Assembly: GCA_036262035.1 (NCBI GenBank) | Contig: DATAJS010000018.1 | Location: 248,001-312,000 of the forward strand | Direction: 5' to 3' | DNA length: 64,000 nt | DNA from: Burkholderiales bacterium | GTDB taxonomy: Bacteria > Pseudomonadota > Gammaproteobacteria > Burkholderiales > SG8-41 | In this document: positions 25,571-35,324 of the stretch, one piece after another | How the letters are laid out: every line of letters starts with the position of its first letter | Position numbering within the stretch: position 1 is the first letter of the stretch | Made by a program: the position numbers and the translations under genes | Notes under the pieces: generated by a model | Databases searched by the model: none | Told to the model about the DNA's origin: nothing | What the model saw: only the letters and a program-made list of their open reading frames with translations

Positions 25571-28500
25571 ATGCCCTCCAAGACCCTGTTCGTCGATGCC
25601 CGTACCGAGGCGCAGTTGCTCGAAAACGCCGCCGCGCAGATCCGATCTTTCGTCTCGAGCGACCTCTTCGCCTTGGCGGCGAACAGCGCTTTCGGCGCCT
25701 CGGGCGGCGCGCTCGCCGCCGCCATCCGCGACTTCGACCGCAAGGGCTGGCCCAAGCTGGTCCTGCTCGACGAGCACGACCTGCACGGCGCGCGCGCCGC
25801 GTACTCGCAGGAGACCGACACCATCTACCTCTCGCGCACCTTCGTCGCGAGCGCTTCGTCTTCCGCCGTGACCGCGGTCATCGTCGAGGAGATCGGCCAC
25901 GCGCTCGACGCGCGTCTCAACAGGACCGATTCCGCGGGCGACGAAGGCCAGATCTTCTCGACGTACGTCATGGGGCACGCACCCACTGCGTCCGAGCTCG
26001 CCGCGATGAAAGGCGAGGACGATCACAGCACGATCGTCGTCGACGGCAGGACGATCTCGGTCGAGCTCGCGGCGCCCGTCGTCGGCTCGGTCACGCTCGA
26101 CGGCAGCCTCGCCGACTGGACCGTCAACGACCAGATCGACAAATCGCTGTCGGTGTCGGGTTACGACCTCTACGCCAAATCGACCGGCGGCTCGTACGTG
26201 TTCGCGATCAAGGCGCCGGTGGCCGTCGGCGCGAACACGACGGTCTGGCTCAACACCGACCAGAACGCCGCGACCGGCTACAAGATCTGGGGCTGGGCCG
26301 GCGGCGCCGAATACAACATCAACTTCGATTCCACCGGCACGCCGCGCCTGTACACCGGCGCCGACGGCCAGACCCTGGTGTCGGGCGCGACGGTCTCCTA
26401 CGGCTTCTCCGCCGACCGCACCGTCGTCGAGTTCGCGGTCGCCGCGAGCACGATCGGCGCGCCCTCCGCGCTCAACACGCTGTGGGACATCAACAACGCC
26501 ACGTTCCTGCCGACCGATTTCTCGTCGGCTCAATACAGCGTGAGCGCCGCCACCACGCCCGCGCCCGCGCCGGTGGTCGGCTCGGTCACGGTCGACGGCA
26601 ACCTCGCCGACTGGACCGCGACCGACGTCATCGACAAGACGCTTTCCACCGCGGGTTACGACCTCTACGCGAAAGCGACCGGAGGCTCGTTCGCGTTCGC
26701 GATCAAGGCGCCGGTCGCGATCGGCGCGAATACGACGGTGTGGCTCAACACCGACCAGAACACCGCGACCGGCTACAAGATCTGGGGCTGGGCCGGCGGC
26801 GCCGAATACAACATCAATTTCGACGCGACCGGGACGCCGCGCCTCTACACCGGCGCCGACGGCCAGACGCTCGTCAACGTGCCGGTGACCTTCGCGTACT
26901 CGGCCGACCGCACCGCGGTCGAGTTCACCGTCGTCGCGAGCGCGCTCGGCGGTCCTGCCGCGATCAATACCCTGTGGGACATCAACAACGCGACCTACCT
27001 GCCCGGCGACTACTCGGCGACGCAATACACGGTCGGGACGGCGGCAGCGCCCGCGCCGGTGATCGGCGCCGTCACGCTCGACGGGGCGCTGACCGACTGG
27101 AGCGCTGCGAACCGTCTCGACACCACCGGCGGCACCACCGGCTACGCGCTCTACGGCAAGGAGACCGGCGGCTCGTTCGTCTTCGCGCTGTCGGCGCCGG
27201 TGGCGATCGGCGCCAACACCACCGCGTGGCTCAACACCGACCAGAACAGCGCGACCGGCTTCAAGATCTTCGGCACGAGCGGCGGCGCGGAATACAACAT
27301 CAACTTCGACGCGTCCGGCACGCCGCGCCTCTACACCGGCGACGCCGGCCAGACGCTCGTTCCGAACGCCAACATCACGTTCGGCTACTCCGCCGACCAC
27401 AAGGTCGTCGAGTTCGCGGTGCAGGCGAGCGCGCTCGGCAACCCGGTCGCGGTCAACACCCTGTGGGACGTCAACAACAGCGTGTTCCTGCCGGGCAGCT
27501 TCGCCGGCACCCAATACACCGTCGTCAACACCGACGCGCTGCCCGCACGCACCGATTTCTCGAAGAAGATCGGCATCCTCTACTCCGACACGACCGCGGC
27601 GAAGTACTTCAGCACCATGGCGTACTCGCAGCTCTTCATGGACGCGCAGTCGCAGGCCGCCATGGCGGGCGTGCACTACGACATCCTGACCGAAGCCGAC
27701 CTCACCAATCTCGCCAAGCTCGCGAACTACGACGCGCTGCTCTTCCCGAGCTTCCAGAACGTGAAAGCGAGCCAGGTGTCGGCGATCGAGAACACGCTGA
27801 AGATCCTGGTCGAGCAGTACAAGGTCGGCCTGATCGCCTCGGGCAACTTCATGACCAACGACGAGAACGGCGCGGCGCTGCCGGGCGACTCGTACGCGCG
27901 CATGAAGACGCTCCTCGACCTGCAGCCGGTCGGCGGCGGTTTCCCCGCGAACTTCACGGTGAACGCGGGCGACATCGCGCACCCGATGATGCAGGACTAC
28001 ACCGCCGGGGAGACGATCCACAGCTACACCGGCACCGGCTGGCAGGCGTTCGCGCCGGTCACGGCGCCCGGCACCGACGTGCTTGCGACCCAGAACGTCG
28101 GCGGCGTCACCTATAACTCGGTCATCACCACCACGACCGGCGGCCGCAACGTGCACTTCTCCAGCGACGCGGTGATGGGCGACAACAACCTGCTGTGGCA
28201 GGCGATCGACTACGCCGTCAACGGCAGCGGCGTCACCGCGGGTCTGCAACTGTCGCGCAACGCGAGCATCGTCGCCGCGCGCAACGACATGGACCAGGCG
28301 ATGGAGCTGTTCGACGTCAAGCCCGAGAACGGCGGGCCGGGCATCTACGACAAGCTCGTGCCCATCCTCCAGCAGTGGAAGACCCAGTACAACTTCGTCG
28401 GCTCGTACTACGTCGACATCGGCAACAGCGCCGCGCTCGACCAGGGCACCAACTGGGCGGTCTCGGGCCAGTACTACAAGCAGATGCTCGCGATGGGGAA

Positions 28501-30370
28501 CGAGATCGGCTCGCATTCATACACCCATCCCGAGGACACCAACCTCCTCACCGCCGCGCAGTTCCAGTTCGAGTTCCAGCAGTCCAGGACAGTGATCGAG
28601 CAGCAGATGTCGGCGATCCTCGGCCGGCCGTTCACGCTCGACGGCGCGGCCGTGCCCGGCGCGCCCGAGAACCTCGCGACGGCGCTGTCGATCATCCAGT
28701 ACTACGACTATCTCTCCGGCGGCTTCTCGAGCATCGGCGCGGGCTATCCGAACGCGCTCGGCTATCTCACTCCGGCGATGGCGGCCGCGGACAAGGTCTA
28801 CCTCGCGCCCAACGTGAAGTTCGACTTTTCGCTCGTCGAGTTCGGCGGCATGACCCCGGCGCAGGCCTCGGCCGAATGGGCGCGCGAGGTGGCCGAGCTT
28901 TCGAAGCACGGCGACGTCCCGATCCTGCTGTGGCCGATGCACGACTACGCCGAAGCGATGTGGTCGACCAACCCACCCGCGGGCTCGCCGTACACCACGC
29001 AGATGTTCACCGACTTCATCGCCAGGGCCTACCAGGCGGGCTCTGAATTCGTGACGTTGTCCGACCTCGCCGACCGCATCTCGCGCTTCAACGATTCGTA
29101 CGTCTCGTTCAACACCTCGGGCAGCACGGTCACCGCCACGGTCGTGTCCCCCGACGCGGGCAAGTTCGCGCTCGATCTCGACAACCTCGGCACGCAGAAG
29201 ATCGCGAGCGTCGCGAACTGGTACGCCTACGACGACGACAGCGTGTTCCTCGATCGCGACGGCGGCACGTTCACGATCACGCTGGGCGCCGCGGCGACCG
29301 ACGTCACGCACATCACCGCGCTGCCGATGCGCGGCGAGCTGCTCTCGGTCACCGGCAACGGCACCAACCTCAACTTCTCGGTGATCGGCGAAGGCAGCGT
29401 CGTCGTCGACCTGCACACCCCGACCGGCCAGCAGGCCGTGGTCACCGGCGGCACGGTCAAGAGCCTGGTGGGCGACCTCCTCACGATCGACGTCGGCGCC
29501 TACGGCCAGCACGACGTCGGCATCACCTTCGCGGCGGTCAATCACGCGCCGGCGATCTCGTCCAACGGCGGCGGTGCGAGCGCGGCGTTGTCGATCGCGG
29601 AGAACGCCACCGCGGTGACGACGGTGAAAGCGACCGACGTCGACGCCGGTCAGACGCTGACCTATCTCATCTCCGGCGGCGCCGACGCGGCGAAGTTCGG
29701 CATCAACGCGACGACCGGGGCGCTGGCGTTCCTGAGCGCGCCGGATTTCGAGAACCCGACCGACTCGGGCGCGAACCGGGTCTACGACGTCATCGTCAGT
29801 GCGCGCGACAACCTGGGCGCGCTCGACACGCAGGCGCTCGCGGTCACCGTCACCAACATCGCCGGGCTCACGCTGAACGGCACGAATTCGGCGAACACGC
29901 TGAACGGCGCGGGCGAGGAAGACACGATCTCGGGTCTCAACGGCAACGACACCCTGAACGGGCTCGGCGGTAACGACACGATCATCGGCGGCGCGGGCAA
30001 CGACACCATGAACGGCGGCGACGGCAACGACGTGCTGATCGGCGGCGCCGGCAGCGATAAGCTCACCGGCGGCGCCGGCCGTGACCGCTTCGACTACAAC
30101 GCGATCAACGAAGGCACCGACACCATCACCGACTTCGCGCGCGGCGCCACCGGCGACGTGCTCGACATCCACGACGTGCTGGTCGGCTACCGTCCCGGCA
30201 TCTCGAACGTGAACGCGTTCGTGAGATTGAGCGGCGGCGCCAGCACGACCGTGTCGGTCAACGCCGACGGCGCCGGCACCGATTTCGTCGCACTGGCCAC
30301 GCTCCAGAACGTCGCGATGTCGTCGTCGCTCCTCAACGACCTCGTCGCGCAGGGCAACCTCGCGCTCTAG
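25571..30370 (+). CDS. Large secreted RTX protein with three tandem repeats and a NodB-like deacetylase domain
   Basis: The product has 1599 residues. In order: an N-terminal domain with a EEIGH motif (residues 106-110) resembling a metalloprotease HEIGH but with Glu in place of the first His; three tandem beta domains of about 160 residues (about 169, 335 and 495 onward), with copies 1 and 2 roughly 80% identical; a Rossmann/ThuA-like segment (about 660-860); and a polysaccharide-deacetylase-like region with RNDMD (906-908) and HSYTH (982-986), fitting the Asp-His-His metal site of NodB enzymes. A cadherin-like domain (about 1323-1434) and calcium-binding GGxGxD nonapeptides (about 1454-1512) follow. 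There is no Sec signal. Type I secretion is inferred from the RTX tail; no transporter genes are nearby. Confidence 0.85.
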   Translation: MPSKTLFVDARTEAQLLENAAAQIRSFVSSDLFALAANSAFGASGGALAAAIRDFDRKGWPKLVLLDEHDLHGARAAYSQETDTIYLSRTFVASASSSAVTAVIVEEIGHALDARLNRTDSAGDEGQIFSTYVMGHAPTASELAAMKGEDDHSTIVVDGRTISVELAAPVVGSVTLDGSLADWTVNDQIDKSLSVSGYDLYAKSTGGSYVFAIKAPVAVGANTTVWLNTDQNAATGYKIWGWAGGAEYNINFDSTGTPRLYTGADGQTLVSGATVSYGFSADRTVVEFAVAASTIGAPSALNTLWDINNATFLPTDFSSAQYSVSAATTPAPAPVVGSVTVDGNLADWTATDVIDKTLSTAGYDLYAKATGGSFAFAIKAPVAIGANTTVWLNTDQNTATGYKIWGWAGGAEYNINFDATGTPRLYTGADGQTLVNVPVTFAYSADRTAVEFTVVASALGGPAAINTLWDINNATYLPGDYSATQYTVGTAAAPAPVIGAVTLDGALTDWSAANRLDTTGGTTGYALYGKETGGSFVFALSAPVAIGANTTAWLNTDQNSATGFKIFGTSGGAEYNINFDASGTPRLYTGDAGQTLVPNANITFGYSADHKVVEFAVQASALGNPVAVNTLWDVNNSVFLPGSFAGTQYTVVNTDALPARTDFSKKIGILYSDTTAAKYFSTMAYSQLFMDAQSQAAMAGVHYDILTEADLTNLAKLANYDALLFPSFQNVKASQVSAIENTLKILVEQYKVGLIASGNFMTNDENGAALPGDSYARMKTLLDLQPVGGGFPANFTVNAGDIAHPMMQDYTAGETIHSYTGTGWQAFAPVTAPGTDVLATQNVGGVTYNSVITTTTGGRNVHFSSDAVMGDNNLLWQAIDYAVNGSGVTAGLQLSRNASIVAARNDMDQAMELFDVKPENGGPGIYDKLVPILQQWKTQYNFVGSYYVDIGNSAALDQGTNWAVSGQYYKQMLAMGNEIGSHSYTHPEDTNLLTAAQFQFEFQQSRTVIEQQMSAILGRPFTLDGAAVPGAPENLATALSIIQYYDYLSGGFSSIGAGYPNALGYLTPAMAAADKVYLAPNVKFDFSLVEFGGMTPAQASAEWAREVAELSKHGDVPILLWPMHDYAEAMWSTNPPAGSPYTTQMFTDFIARAYQAGSEFVTLSDLADRISRFNDSYVSFNTSGSTVTATVVSPDAGKFALDLDNLGTQKIASVANWYAYDDDSVFLDRDGGTFTITLGAAATDVTHITALPMRGELLSVTGNGTNLNFSVIGEGSVVVDLHTPTGQQAVVTGGTVKSLVGDLLTIDVGAYGQHDVGITFAAVNHAPAISSNGGGASAALSIAENATAVTTVKATDVDAGQTLTYLISGGADAAKFGINATTGALAFLSAPDFENPTDSGANRVYDVIVSARDNLGALDTQALAVTVTNIAGLTLNGTNSANTLNGAGEEDTISGLNGNDTLNGLGGNDTIIGGAGNDTMNGGDGNDVLIGGAGSDKLTGGAGRDRFDYNAINEGTDTITDFARGATGDVLDIHDVLVGYRPGISNVNAFVRLSGGASTTVSVNADGAGTDFVALATLQNVAMSSSLLNDLVAQGNLAL

Positions 30371-30376
30371 CGCGAA

Positions 30377-30467
30377 CGTCATTCCCGCGAAGGCGGGATC
30401 CATTTTCACTTCGGGGGTCGGACAAATGGATTCCCGACAGCCCCGCTACCGCGGTTCGGGAATGACG
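30377..30467. repeat. Full palindromic element, family C
   Basis: The left end CGTCATTCCCGCGAAGGCGG and right end CGCGGTTCGGGAATGACG form terminal inverted repeats. Inner ATCCATTTT and AAATGGATT also pair. It is about 91 bp with no coding content. It lies between the RTX stop and the convergent wrbA stop, and matches the element at 57124-57215. Confidence 0.82.
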
Positions 30468-30481
30468 GAAGGAGGCAGGCC

Positions 30482-31108
30482 CTACGCGCGGCCGCGCTTG
30501 AGCGCGGCGGTGATGCCCGCGACGTGCTTACCCTGGAAGCGCGCGATCGCGAGCTCGTTCTCGCTCGGCATGCGCGAGCCGTCGCCCTTGGTGATCGTCG
30601 ACGCGCCGTAGGGCGTGCCGCCGCTGATCTCGTCCATGTTGACCAGGCGCTGCTCGGTATAGGGCACGCCGACGACGATCATGCCGTGGTGGAACAGGGT
30701 CGAATGAAAGCTCGTGATCGTCGTCTCCTGCCCGCCGTGCTGGCTCGCGGTCGAGGTGAAGACGCTGCCGACCTTGCCGACCAGCCCGCCGCTCATCCAT
30801 AGCCCGCCGGTCTGATCGAGGAAGTTGCGCATCTGCGAAGTCATGTTGCCGAAGCGCGTACCGCTGCCGAAGATGATGGCGTCGGGCTCGGCGAGCTGCT
30901 CGACCTTCATCACCGGCACGTGTGCGAACGCTTCGCGCGCCTTTTTCGCGCCGCTCTTTTCCAGGATGTCGTCCGGCACCAGCTCGGGCACCTGGAAGAG
31001 CGCGACTTCCATATCGGCCACTTCGCGCGCGCCTTCGGCGATCGCTTCCGCCATGCGATAGATGTGGCCGTACATGCTGTAGAAAACGACGTAGATGCGG
31101 GTCGGCAT
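30482..31108 (-). CDS. wrbA: WrbA-type NAD(P)H:quinone oxidoreductase
   Basis: The product has 208 residues, the usual WrbA size. The flavodoxin FMN-binding start ([17 protein letters not shown]), the [30 protein letters not shown] segment and [14 protein letters not shown] are diagnostic. WrbA reduces quinones by two electrons with FMN. Translation starts at 31108, 23-28 bases after GGAG-like sequence is not seen closer than AGGAGC just upstream. It converges on the RTX gene across the family C element. Confidence 0.95.
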   Translation of the reverse strand: MPTRIYVVFYSMYGHIYRMAEAIAEGAREVADMEVALFQVPELVPDDILEKSGAKKAREAFAHVPVMKVEQLAEPDAIIFGSGTRFGNMTSQMRNFLDQTGGLWMSGGLVGKVGSVFTSTASQHGGQETTITSFHSTLFHHGMIVVGVPYTEQRLVNMDEISGGTPYGASTITKGDGSRMPSENELAIARFQGKHVAGITAALKRGRA

Positions 31109-31150
31109 GGTTGCTCCTGTAAGAAAGTCGGCACTGCAGCGCTGCTTTTT

Positions 31151-31546
31151 CTATGCCTGCTTCGGAAACGCGTTCAGCGCCTGCCTGACCGCCGCATGAG
31201 CCATGGCGACGTTCGGGTCCTCGTGGACGCAGGTCCAGTAATGCCGCGCGAAGGGCGTGTCGGCGTCCGGATTGGCGAAGAGATGATCGACCGCCGAGCG
31301 CACGCTGTAGGCCGCCTCGTCCCGCTCGGCGCCGTCGGCGTCGCGCACGACGTCGATGTCCGCCATGAGCTCGGACAGCTCGCGCAGCCACGCGAACTCC
31401 TCCCCCGTCGTGAGCAGCTTCAGGAGCTCGCCGGGGCTCACGGTCGTGATGTTGACCCGCTCGTAATCGCGCTGCGCGCGCTCCATCAGGGTGCGATGAA
31501 GCGCGCGCAGCGCCCGGGCGAGCCCGTCATACGCGGCGGCGTCCAT
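31151..31546 (-). CDS. Conserved hypothetical protein, coupled to pirin gene
   Basis: The product has 131 residues and is mostly helical and acidic, with no signal peptide, membrane segment or motif I recognise. ATG 31546 overlaps the pirin stop by one base (TGATG); a GTG three bases earlier is also possible. The arrangement suggests cotranslation with pirin. The tail (HYWTCVHEDPNVAMAHAAVRQALNAFPKQA) looks conserved-protein-like rather than random. Its function is unknown. Confidence 0.65.
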   Translation of the reverse strand: MDAAAYDGLARALRALHRTLMERAQRDYERVNITTVSPGELLKLLTTGEEFAWLRELSELMADIDVVRDADGAERDEAAYSVRSAVDHLFANPDADTPFARHYWTCVHEDPNVAMAHAAVRQALNAFPKQA

Positions 31547-32244
31547 CACGCGAGATCGAAGAGGAGGACCTCGGCGCCCGATCCGTTCGTGAGCGTCACC
31601 TCGCGCGCATCGACAAGCTTCAAGGCGTCACCCGCGACGAGCGTCCGGCCGTTGACCTCGATCGAGCCGCGCGCGACGTGCACGTACGCGCGCCGTCCCG
31701 CCGCGAGCGCATGCACCGCGCGCTCCGCACCGTCGAAGAGGCCGGCGTAGACGCAGGCGTCCTGATGGATCGTCACCGACCCGTCGCGCGCGTCGGGGGA
31801 GGCGATGAGGCGCAAGCGCCCCCGCTTGTCGGCGGCCTCGAAGCGCTTCTGCTCGTAGCTCGGCGCGATGCCGAGCTCGGCCGGCTGTATCCAGATCTGC
31901 AGGAAGTGAACCGGATCGGTCCGCGAGGGATTGAACTCCGAATGCCGCACGCCGGTGCCGGCGCTCATCCGCTGGACGTCGCCGGGGGCGATCACCGAGC
32001 CGGTGCCGAGGCTGTCCTTGTGCTCGAGCTCGCCTTCGAGCACGTAGCTGATGATCTCCATGTCGCGGTGGCCGTGCGTGCCGAAGCCCTGCCCCGGCGC
32101 GACGCGATCCTCGTTGATCACGCGCAACGCTCCGAACTCGACGTGCTGGGGATCGTAGTAATCCGCGAAAGAAAAACTGTGAAACGACTTCAGCCAGCCG
32201 TGATCGGCGTAGCCGCGCTCCTGCGATTTGCGAATCTCGACCAT
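31546..32244 (-). CDS. Pirin-family bicupin (YhhW-like)
   Basis: The product has 232 residues. The metal-binding cupin block GFGTHGHRDMEIISYVLEGELEHKDS supplies the His/His/Glu ligands. The N-terminal ADHGWLKSFHSFSFADYYDP motif is typical of bacterial pirins such as YhhW, which has quercetin dioxygenase activity in vitro. ATG 32244 has GGAG 8 bases upstream, and an in-frame start 27 bases earlier is less likely. Its natural substrate is unknown. Confidence 0.93.
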   Translation of the reverse strand: MVEIRKSQERGYADHGWLKSFHSFSFADYYDPQHVEFGALRVINEDRVAPGQGFGTHGHRDMEIISYVLEGELEHKDSLGTGSVIAPGDVQRMSAGTGVRHSEFNPSRTDPVHFLQIWIQPAELGIAPSYEQKRFEAADKRGRLRLIASPDARDGSVTIHQDACVYAGLFDGAERAVHALAAGRRAYVHVARGSIEVNGRTLVAGDALKLVDAREVTLTNGSGAEVLLFDLA

Positions 32245-32356
32245 GTCTGCTCCGTGAGAGGGCGCCTGCAACCTGCACGCCCGTCAGAAGCAGCCATGGT
32301 ATCCGCGCGGGCGGTGGGCGTCCGCCGGATAATTTCGATGGAGTTGATCGAAACGG

Positions 32357-32623
32357 TCAGCCGGCGGCCGCGCGGATGGCGCCACCTTCCACGACGACGT
32401 GAGCGAACGTCAGCCCCGAAGCGCAGTGGTCTTTCGAGACGAGCGTGGACATGAACACACCGGCGCCGTCGAGGACGACCAGACTGCCGCCAGCATGTCG
32501 CGCCTCGCGCGGTTCGGTGGATGCTTCGGCGGTGCAGGAGAGCGAGAACATGGCGGGCGCCTTTACACGGGGCTCGTGAGAGCGGACCGGCGCATTGTCG
32601 GGAGCCGCAGCGACCGGGACCAT
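32357..32623 (-). CDS. Uncertain small ORF or gene remnant
   Basis: An 88-codon frame lies in the 422-base space between pirin and the next small gene. Its second half (GGSLVVLDGAGVFMSTLVSKDHC and on to VVVEGGAIRAAAG) reads like a folded protein, while the first half does not. No family is recognised and there is no clear ribosome-binding site. It could be a remnant or chance. Nothing else is recognisable in the rest of the gap. Confidence 0.25.
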   Translation of the reverse strand: MVPVAAAPDNAPVRSHEPRVKAPAMFSLSCTAEASTEPREARHAGGSLVVLDGAGVFMSTLVSKDHCASGLTFAHVVVEGGAIRAAAG

Positions 32624-32666
32624 GCGCTATGCGGCCGCCGCCGGGCGGCCTACGCCGCGGGCCGCG

Positions 32667-32876
32667 TCACGCCAGGCTGATCGCGAGCCAGTGACGCTGG
32701 CCGACGCCGGGCAGCGCGGCGAGCCGCTGCCATTCGCTGCCGCACGTCGAGCAGACGTAGGTTTCGATCTGTCCCGCCCTGGTCGCCCAGAACGTCGACT
32801 CGGCGCGAAGCTGGGGATGAGGTCTTTCGTTGGCGGTCCGGTTGACCATCAATTGGCAAAGCGTGCAGCGGGCCAT
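32667..32876 (-). CDS. Small two-CxxC zinc-ribbon protein
   Basis: The product has 69 residues. CTLC at residues 4-7 and CSTCG around residue 42 would form a zinc ribbon, with the middle containing FWATRAGQIETYVCSTCGSEW. Start ATG 32876 is the first ATG in front of the first CxxC. It is a standalone small protein of unknown role, lying downstream of the EamA gene on the same strand. Confidence 0.55.
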   Translation of the reverse strand: MARCTLCQLMVNRTANERPHPQLRAESTFWATRAGQIETYVCSTCGSEWQRLAALPGVGQRHWLAISLA

Positions 32877-32928
32877 GTCTCGCGTCGTAGGGGTCGTGGA
32901 GGCGCCCGATTGTAGCAGCGCGCTTTTC

Positions 32929-33795
32929 TCACGCCATTGCAAATGCCACGACCCCGGCGACCATGAGCGCGGTGCCCGCGAGGCGCTCGCGCGTGTGTCC
33001 TTCGCGCAGGAGCTTCGCCCCGAAATACGCGCCGACCAGCATCGACAGCTCGCGCGCGGGCGCGACATAGCTGACCGGCGCCAGCCGCATCGCGAACAGC
33101 GACAGGATGTAAGAAAGCGGCATCAATGCGCCGATCGCCGCAGCGGCTTTGGCGTTCCTGCGCCATTCGCTCGCCAGCGCCTCGCGGTTCGCGAGCGTGG
33201 TCGGTGTGAGCATGACGAGCCGCACCACGTTGCCGAAATAATCGATCATCACCGGCGACACCAGCAGCACCTTCACCGCATACGCGTCGTTCACCGTGTA
33301 CGAGGCGATGCAAAGACCGGTGAGCGCGCCGTACAGGATTCCTCGCGCCGTGCGCTCATCCCGCTGACGCAGCAGCGAGCGCCCGCCGGCGATGGTGAAT
33401 ATGCCGGCGGCGATGAGCGCGATGCCGCAGGCGCCGGCGAACGTCGGACGTTCGCCCAGCAGCGCGATCGCGGCGAGGCCCGAGATGACCGGTCCGGTGC
33501 CGCGCGCGATCGGATAGACGACCGAGAGATCGGAGACGCGATAGCCGTGGTTGAGCGTAATGGCGTACAGGAGGTGCAGCACGCCGCTCATGAGGATCAG
33601 CCCGATCTCGCGCCAGCCGTAATCGACCGGCTCGATGAACACGAGCGCGAGCACGACCGGCGCGTACCACACCGCCGAGGACAACGAGAACAGCCAGACG
33701 AAAGCCGGCCCGCCGTCGGCGCGCTTGACGAGCAGGTTCCAGTAGGCGTGGATGAACGCAGCGACGACGACGAGCGCGAGAGCGGTGAGCGACAT
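32929..33795 (-). CDS. EamA/DMT-family transporter
   Basis: The product has 288 residues with about ten hydrophobic helices in two EamA halves (first beginning TALALVVVAAFIHAYWNLLVK; second around GILYGALTGLCIASYTVNDAYAV). The family includes metabolite exporters and importers with very varied substrates, and the sequence does not reveal which. It is separated from MFS by a 329-base non-coding gap. Confidence 0.88.
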   Translation of the reverse strand: MSLTALALVVVAAFIHAYWNLLVKRADGGPAFVWLFSLSSAVWYAPVVLALVFIEPVDYGWREIGLILMSGVLHLLYAITLNHGYRVSDLSVVYPIARGTGPVISGLAAIALLGERPTFAGACGIALIAAGIFTIAGGRSLLRQRDERTARGILYGALTGLCIASYTVNDAYAVKVLLVSPVMIDYFGNVVRLVMLTPTTLANREALASEWRRNAKAAAAIGALMPLSYILSLFAMRLAPVSYVAPARELSMLVGAYFGAKLLREGHTRERLAGTALMVAGVVAFAMA

Positions 33796-34124
33796 ACTCT
33801 TCTTCTCCGAAGGACGAGTGGGCGGCTCAACTTCTCCGCCTCTGGGCTTTTGTCCCTCGGGTGCAGGCCGGCCCCGCCGGCTTTCCGTGACGCTCGGACC
33901 GCACAGCGCGCGGCTGCCGGAACCCTAGTCACCACTCAGTTGATGGAGAGATTATAGTCTTCGACCTATGACGCCGGTCGTTGAGAAGCCGCTGCAGTTC
34001 AGCTTCGAGCCCCTGATGTCAACGACGCATGCGCGCCGCGCATGGCCGGCATTCGCAATTACCGTTTGTCGCGTGCGAAGCGGCCGTGGGATAGTCCGCC
34101 GCTTCTCACATTGAAAGCGGATCG
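33796..34124. other. Non-coding gap between divergent EamA and MFS genes
   Basis: The 329 bases contain a GCCGGCCCCGCCGGC-type palindrome (near 33869-33883), but no gene and no promoter that can be named with confidence. Short open frames here have no family resemblance. The gap must hold the promoters of both divergent genes. Confidence 0.5.
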
Positions 34125-35324
34125 ATGAAACGCAGCGCTGTCGTCGCGGTCGCCGCCGCGGCGGCGATCCTCATGGTGACGATGGGCCTGCGTCAGTCGC
34201 TGGGCCTGTTCGTCTCGCCGCTCAACACGTCCACCGGCCTGGGTCTCGTGACGATCAGCTTCGCGCTGGCGGTCGCGCAGTTCGTGTGGGGCGCGATACA
34301 GCCGATCGCGGGCGCTTTCGCGGATCGCTACGGACCGGGCAAGGTGCTGATCGCGGGCTTGCTCGTGCTCGCGCTCGGCACGGCGCTGACGCCTTTCATG
34401 AGCTCCGGCATCGGCCTCGTCTTCACCCTCGGTCTGCTCTCCGCGATCGGCGCGGGCGCCGGCAGCTTCTCGGTGCTGATCGGCGCGGTCGCGCAGCGTC
34501 TCACGCCCGCGGAGCGCGGCAAGGCCGCAGGAGTGGTCAACGCCGGCGGCTCGTTCGGGCAGTTCGTGTTCGCGCCGCTGGCGCAGAAGCTGATACAGGT
34601 CTTCGGCTGGATGGGCGCCATGTGGGCGCTCGCGGTGGCGGCGCTGCTGGCGCTGCCCCTGGTCGGCCGGATCGCCGGCAAACACGGCGAGCCGCATGCC
34701 GCGGCCGCGCACGACGGCGGCTTGCGCGCCGCCTTGCGCGAAGCGGTGGGCGATCGCAGCTACCTGCTGCTGCACGCGGGCTTCTTCACCTGCGGCTTCC
34801 ACATCGCTTTCCTCGTCACGCATCTCCCTCAGGAAGTGAACCTGTGCGGCCTGCCGGCGAGCGTGGCGAGCTGGTCGCTCGCGCTCATCGGCCTGTCGAA
34901 CATCGCGGGCAGCCTGGTCGCGGGCTCGTCGACCGCGCGCTACCGCAGCAAGCACATCCTCGCGGTGATGTACGGCTCGCGCGCGCTGCTGATCGGCTGG
35001 TACCTGCTCGCGCCGAAGACCGAGTGGACGTTCTACGCATTCGCGATCGGGCTCGGGCTCACGTGGCTCGCCACCGTGCCGCCGACCGCCGCGATCGTCG
35101 GCAAGCTCTTCGGCGTGCGCTATCTGGCGACGCTGTTCGGCCTCACCCTGTTCTCGCACCAGATCGGCGGCTTCCTCGGCGCTTACCTCGGCGGCCTCGC
35201 GATAGAGCACACCGGCAACTACGCGTGGATGTGGTACGCCGACATGGCGCTCGCCGCCGCCGCAGCGCTCGTCAACCTGCCGATCCGCGAAGCGCCGCTG
35301 GCGCGCCGGCCCGCCGCCGCGTAG
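34125..35324 (+). CDS. MFS transporter
   Basis: The product has 399 residues and 12 predicted helices. The MFS signature loop between helices 2 and 3 is seen as GAFADRYGPGKVLIAG. The sequence resembles the monocarboxylate/oxalate-formate-like branch (LGLTWLATVPPTAAIVGKLFGVRYLATLFGLTLFSHQIGGFLGAYLGG). The substrate is unknown. Its last 53 bases overlap the convergent LysR gene. Confidence 0.88.
   Translation: MKRSAVVAVAAAAAILMVTMGLRQSLGLFVSPLNTSTGLGLVTISFALAVAQFVWGAIQPIAGAFADRYGPGKVLIAGLLVLALGTALTPFMSSGIGLVFTLGLLSAIGAGAGSFSVLIGAVAQRLTPAERGKAAGVVNAGGSFGQFVFAPLAQKLIQVFGWMGAMWALAVAALLALPLVGRIAGKHGEPHAAAAHDGGLRAALREAVGDRSYLLLHAGFFTCGFHIAFLVTHLPQEVNLCGLPASVASWSLALIGLSNIAGSLVAGSSTARYRSKHILAVMYGSRALLIGWYLLAPKTEWTFYAFAIGLGLTWLATVPPTAAIVGKLFGVRYLATLFGLTLFSHQIGGFLGAYLGGLAIEHTGNYAWMWYADMALAAAAALVNLPIREAPLARRPAAA

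Noticed and set aside
25535-28516. 993-codon antisense ORF under the RTX gene
   Set aside because: It is a GC-rich shadow frame: Arg/Val/Asp/Gly-biased with no domain, lying opposite a well-supported gene.
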